From positions 1-6,717 of the forward strand of contig JBKPSZ010000301.1 in NCBI GenBank assembly GCA_046735265.1: a DNA stretch of 6,717 nt, in the 5' to 3' direction. This DNA is from DATBFU01 sp046735265 (GTDB taxonomy: Bacteria > Acidobacteriota > Thermoanaerobaculia > UBA5066 > Gp7-AA6). Position 1 is the first letter of the stretch. Every line of letters starts with the position of its first letter. Positions 5,426 to 6,717 of this stretch are shown here, piece by piece. The notes beneath the pieces were generated by a model. It saw only the letters and a program-made list of their open reading frames with translations. It searched no databases and was not told the DNA's origin. The translations under genes were made by a program, and so were the position numbers.

Positions 5426-6388
5426 CTACTTCTCCCCCACCGGGCTCCACGTCTTGTCCGGGTCGAAGAGCTCCATCTTCACGAACTCCTCGAGCGACTT
5501 CGGTCCGAGGTCCTTCTCGTAAACGACGCCGTCGTTGCTCACGATGAAGCTCTTGATCCCCGTGACCTCGTACTCCGCCGGCGAGGCGACGAGCGCAAAG
5601 CCGCCGATCATCACTCCCTTGACGACATAGTCGAGCTTGCCGAGGGGCGCGGACGGCCCCTGCCCTTTCAGGATCTTGAAATAGTAGCCGTGATACGGCT
5701 GGTGCTTGCTCGAGTAGCCCTCGGCGATGGCGCCCGCGATCTTCTCGCCGATCGGTCCGCGCCACACACCGTCGGCGTCGCGCCAGGCGAGGCCGTCCTG
5801 TTTCTCCGGAGTGCCGATGACCTTCTGGGCGTACTGGGTGACTTTCGAGCCGGCGCGCGGCTCCGACGCGTACTCCTCCTGCGCCTCGACGTAGCCGTGG
5901 CAGACCTCGATCGCGTCGAGCTCGTTGCTTCCGATGCGCCGCAGCAGAATCTCCTGCCGCCCGGCCGCCGTGTCGAACCGCCACTTCCCCTTTTCTTCGA
6001 CGAGCGGGATCGGCAGAGGCCAGTCCTCGGCGCCGACGTTCAGCGTCGCTTTCTTCGGATTGCCCTTGTCCGGGACGACGACGAGCTTTTCCTTCGCCTC
6101 GGCCGCGAAATCGGCCGCCTGCTTCTTGTCGAGGACGGCGTCGCCGCTCGAGACAAGGTCGTCGCCGCCGGGACCGAGAATCTCGAGGAGAGCGGCGCTG
6201 TCGAACTGCGCGGCGGCGGCGACGAGAGCGTCCGCGGCCGCCTTCGCAGTGGCAAACGTGCGCTGCGGGCCGGCGGGAGGCGTCGCGAGCGCCGCCGACG
6301 AGAGGATGGCACCAAGGACCAGGCCGACGAGAACACGAAGGCTCCAAGCTCGAGGGGAGTAGCGCTGCGAGCGAATTTGCGTCGACAT
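5426..6388 (-). CDS. DUF2950 family exported protein
   Basis: A 320-residue protein with a Sec signal peptide (basic n-region including Arg18, hydrophobic 19-35, likely cleavage at ALA/T after residue 35). The mature part carries the recognisable DUF2950 (PF11453) blocks: FATAKAAADALVAAA (45-59), ILGPGGDDLVSSGD (70-83), DWPLPIPLV (122-130), WRFDTAAGRQEIL (136-148), RRIGSNELDAIEVC (150-163), the PYHGYYFKIL segment (231-240) and GFALVASPAEY (263-273). The function of this family is not known; it is periplasmic or secreted. The ATG at 6388 has an AAGGAG SD (6397-6402) 8 nt upstream, lying in the last codons of the preceding gene. The 4-bp gap indicates an operon with the DUF3300-type gene, the family's usual neighbour. 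Confidence 0.9.
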   Translation of the reverse strand: MSTQIRSQRYSPRAWSLRVLVGLVLGAILSSAALATPPAGPQRTFATAKAAADALVAAAAQFDSAALLEILGPGGDDLVSSGDAVLDKKQAADFAAEAKEKLVVVPDKGNPKKATLNVGAEDWPLPIPLVEEKGKWRFDTAAGRQEILLRRIGSNELDAIEVCHGYVEAQEEYASEPRAGSKVTQYAQKVIGTPEKQDGLAWRDADGVWRGPIGEKIAGAIAEGYSSKHQPYHGYYFKILKGQGPSAPLGKLDYVVKGVMIGGFALVASPAEYEVTGIKSFIVSNDGVVYEKDLGPKSLEEFVKMELFDPDKTWSPVGEK

Positions 6389-6392
6389 GGCT

Positions 6393-6717
6393 CTATCTCC
6401 TTCGTCCGCCGCCGCCGCCGCCGCGGCCGCCGAAGCTGGATGACCCGCGCGAGCTCGAAGCTCGACTCCGGCTGCCGCTGAATCCGCCCGAGGAGCCTCC
6501 CCCGAAGCCGCTTCCGCCCCCGCGCGAGCCTCCGCCGCCCCCCAAATCCCGGCTCCCGATTCGATCGGCGCTTCCTCCGCGATTGAACGAGCTCGACCCT
6601 CCTCGCGACGGCGAACCGCCGCCTCCTCGGCCGCCGGCGCCGCCGCCGCCCGCGCGATTCGATACTCCGGCGCCGCCGCGGCTTCCCGCGCCGCCGGCCG
6701 CGCGGTTGGCCGAGCGC
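6393..6717 (-). CDS. C-terminal Gly/Ser/Arg-rich tail of a probable DUF3300 protein (partial, N-terminus beyond right edge)
   Basis: The frame is open from the window edge to a TAG at 6393-6395, giving 107 visible residues. It is almost all Gly, Ser, Arg and Ala, with scattered Asn and Phe, and ends FGGRGGGGGGRRR. No folded domain lies in the visible part. Tails of this composition are common at the end of DUF3300 (PF11737) proteins, and these sit directly upstream of DUF2950 genes, as here; the DUF3300 call therefore rests on context plus composition, not on the domain itself. The other two frames on this strand read as Arg/Pro-rich shadows, while this frame ends with correct spacing to the next SD. 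It is probably exported and disordered at the C-terminus. Confidence 0.65.
   Translation of the reverse strand, partial: RSANRAAGGAGSRGGAGVSNRAGGGGAGGRGGGGSPSRGGSSSFNRGGSADRIGSRDLGGGGGSRGGGSGFGGGSSGGFSGSRSRASSSRGSSSFGGRGGGGGGRRR
6406..6423. repeat. (CCG)6 trinucleotide tract in the polyglycine tail
   Basis: Six uninterrupted CCG units (GGC on the coding strand) encode most of the terminal glycine run of the DUF3300-type protein, 11 bp before its stop codon. Slippage here would change glycine number without shifting the frame or moving the downstream SD relative to its start. Confidence 0.6.

Noticed and set aside
5690..6481. Plus-strand frames opposite the DUF2950 gene and the glycine-rich tail
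   Set aside because: They are Arg-rich shadows without start signals or motifs; the minus-strand DUF2950 blocks are clear.

Overview
The window is very GC-rich bacterial DNA, coding on nearly every base, and several genes start with GTG. No gene here names a lineage. The gene set (a Tat-exported molybdoenzyme with a membrane cytochrome b, a FAS1 protein, a PafA-type phosphatase and a DUF3300/DUF2950-type pair) would fit a high-GC, diderm, largely soil or sediment bacterium such as an acidobacterium or myxobacterium-like organism. That placement is inference only.

Left region (1-2062, minus strand). In transcription order there is a secreted fasciclin (FAS1) protein, a GC-rich hairpin that may terminate or attenuate, a cytochrome b561-type membrane subunit, and the first ~212 residues of a Tat-exported molybdopterin oxidoreductase of the MsrP/YedY-sulfite oxidase family. 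The last gene runs off the left edge. The cytochrome and molybdoenzyme overlap by 14 bp, so they probably form one periplasmic redox unit that moves electrons between the membrane pool and a molybdenum centre.

Middle region (2240-4514). A PafA-like, threonine-type periplasmic alkaline phosphatase (minus) is divergent from a small exported, NTF2-like unknown (plus). Only 46 bp separate their chosen starts. A second minus-strand gene, an NADP-binding F420-dependent-NADP-oxidoreductase-like protein (4545-5186), converges on the small exported gene. Its Shine-Dalgarno lies inside a perfect 8-bp inverted repeat ending 1 nt before the ATG.

Right region (5245-6717). A tRNA-Asn(GTT) with encoded CCA has a textbook promoter on the plus strand. 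Converging on it is a minus-strand pair: the C-terminal Gly/Ser/Arg-rich tail of a probable DUF3300 protein (running off the right edge), followed after 4 bp by a DUF2950 protein. No stretch over 300 bp lacks a gene; the longest gap is 177 bp (2063-2239). I see no mobile element, CRISPR array or rRNA. The window looks like ordinary chromosome, and the points of most interest are regulatory: the SD-occluding hairpin, nested translation signals, and the non-canonical electron partner of the MsrP-like enzyme.
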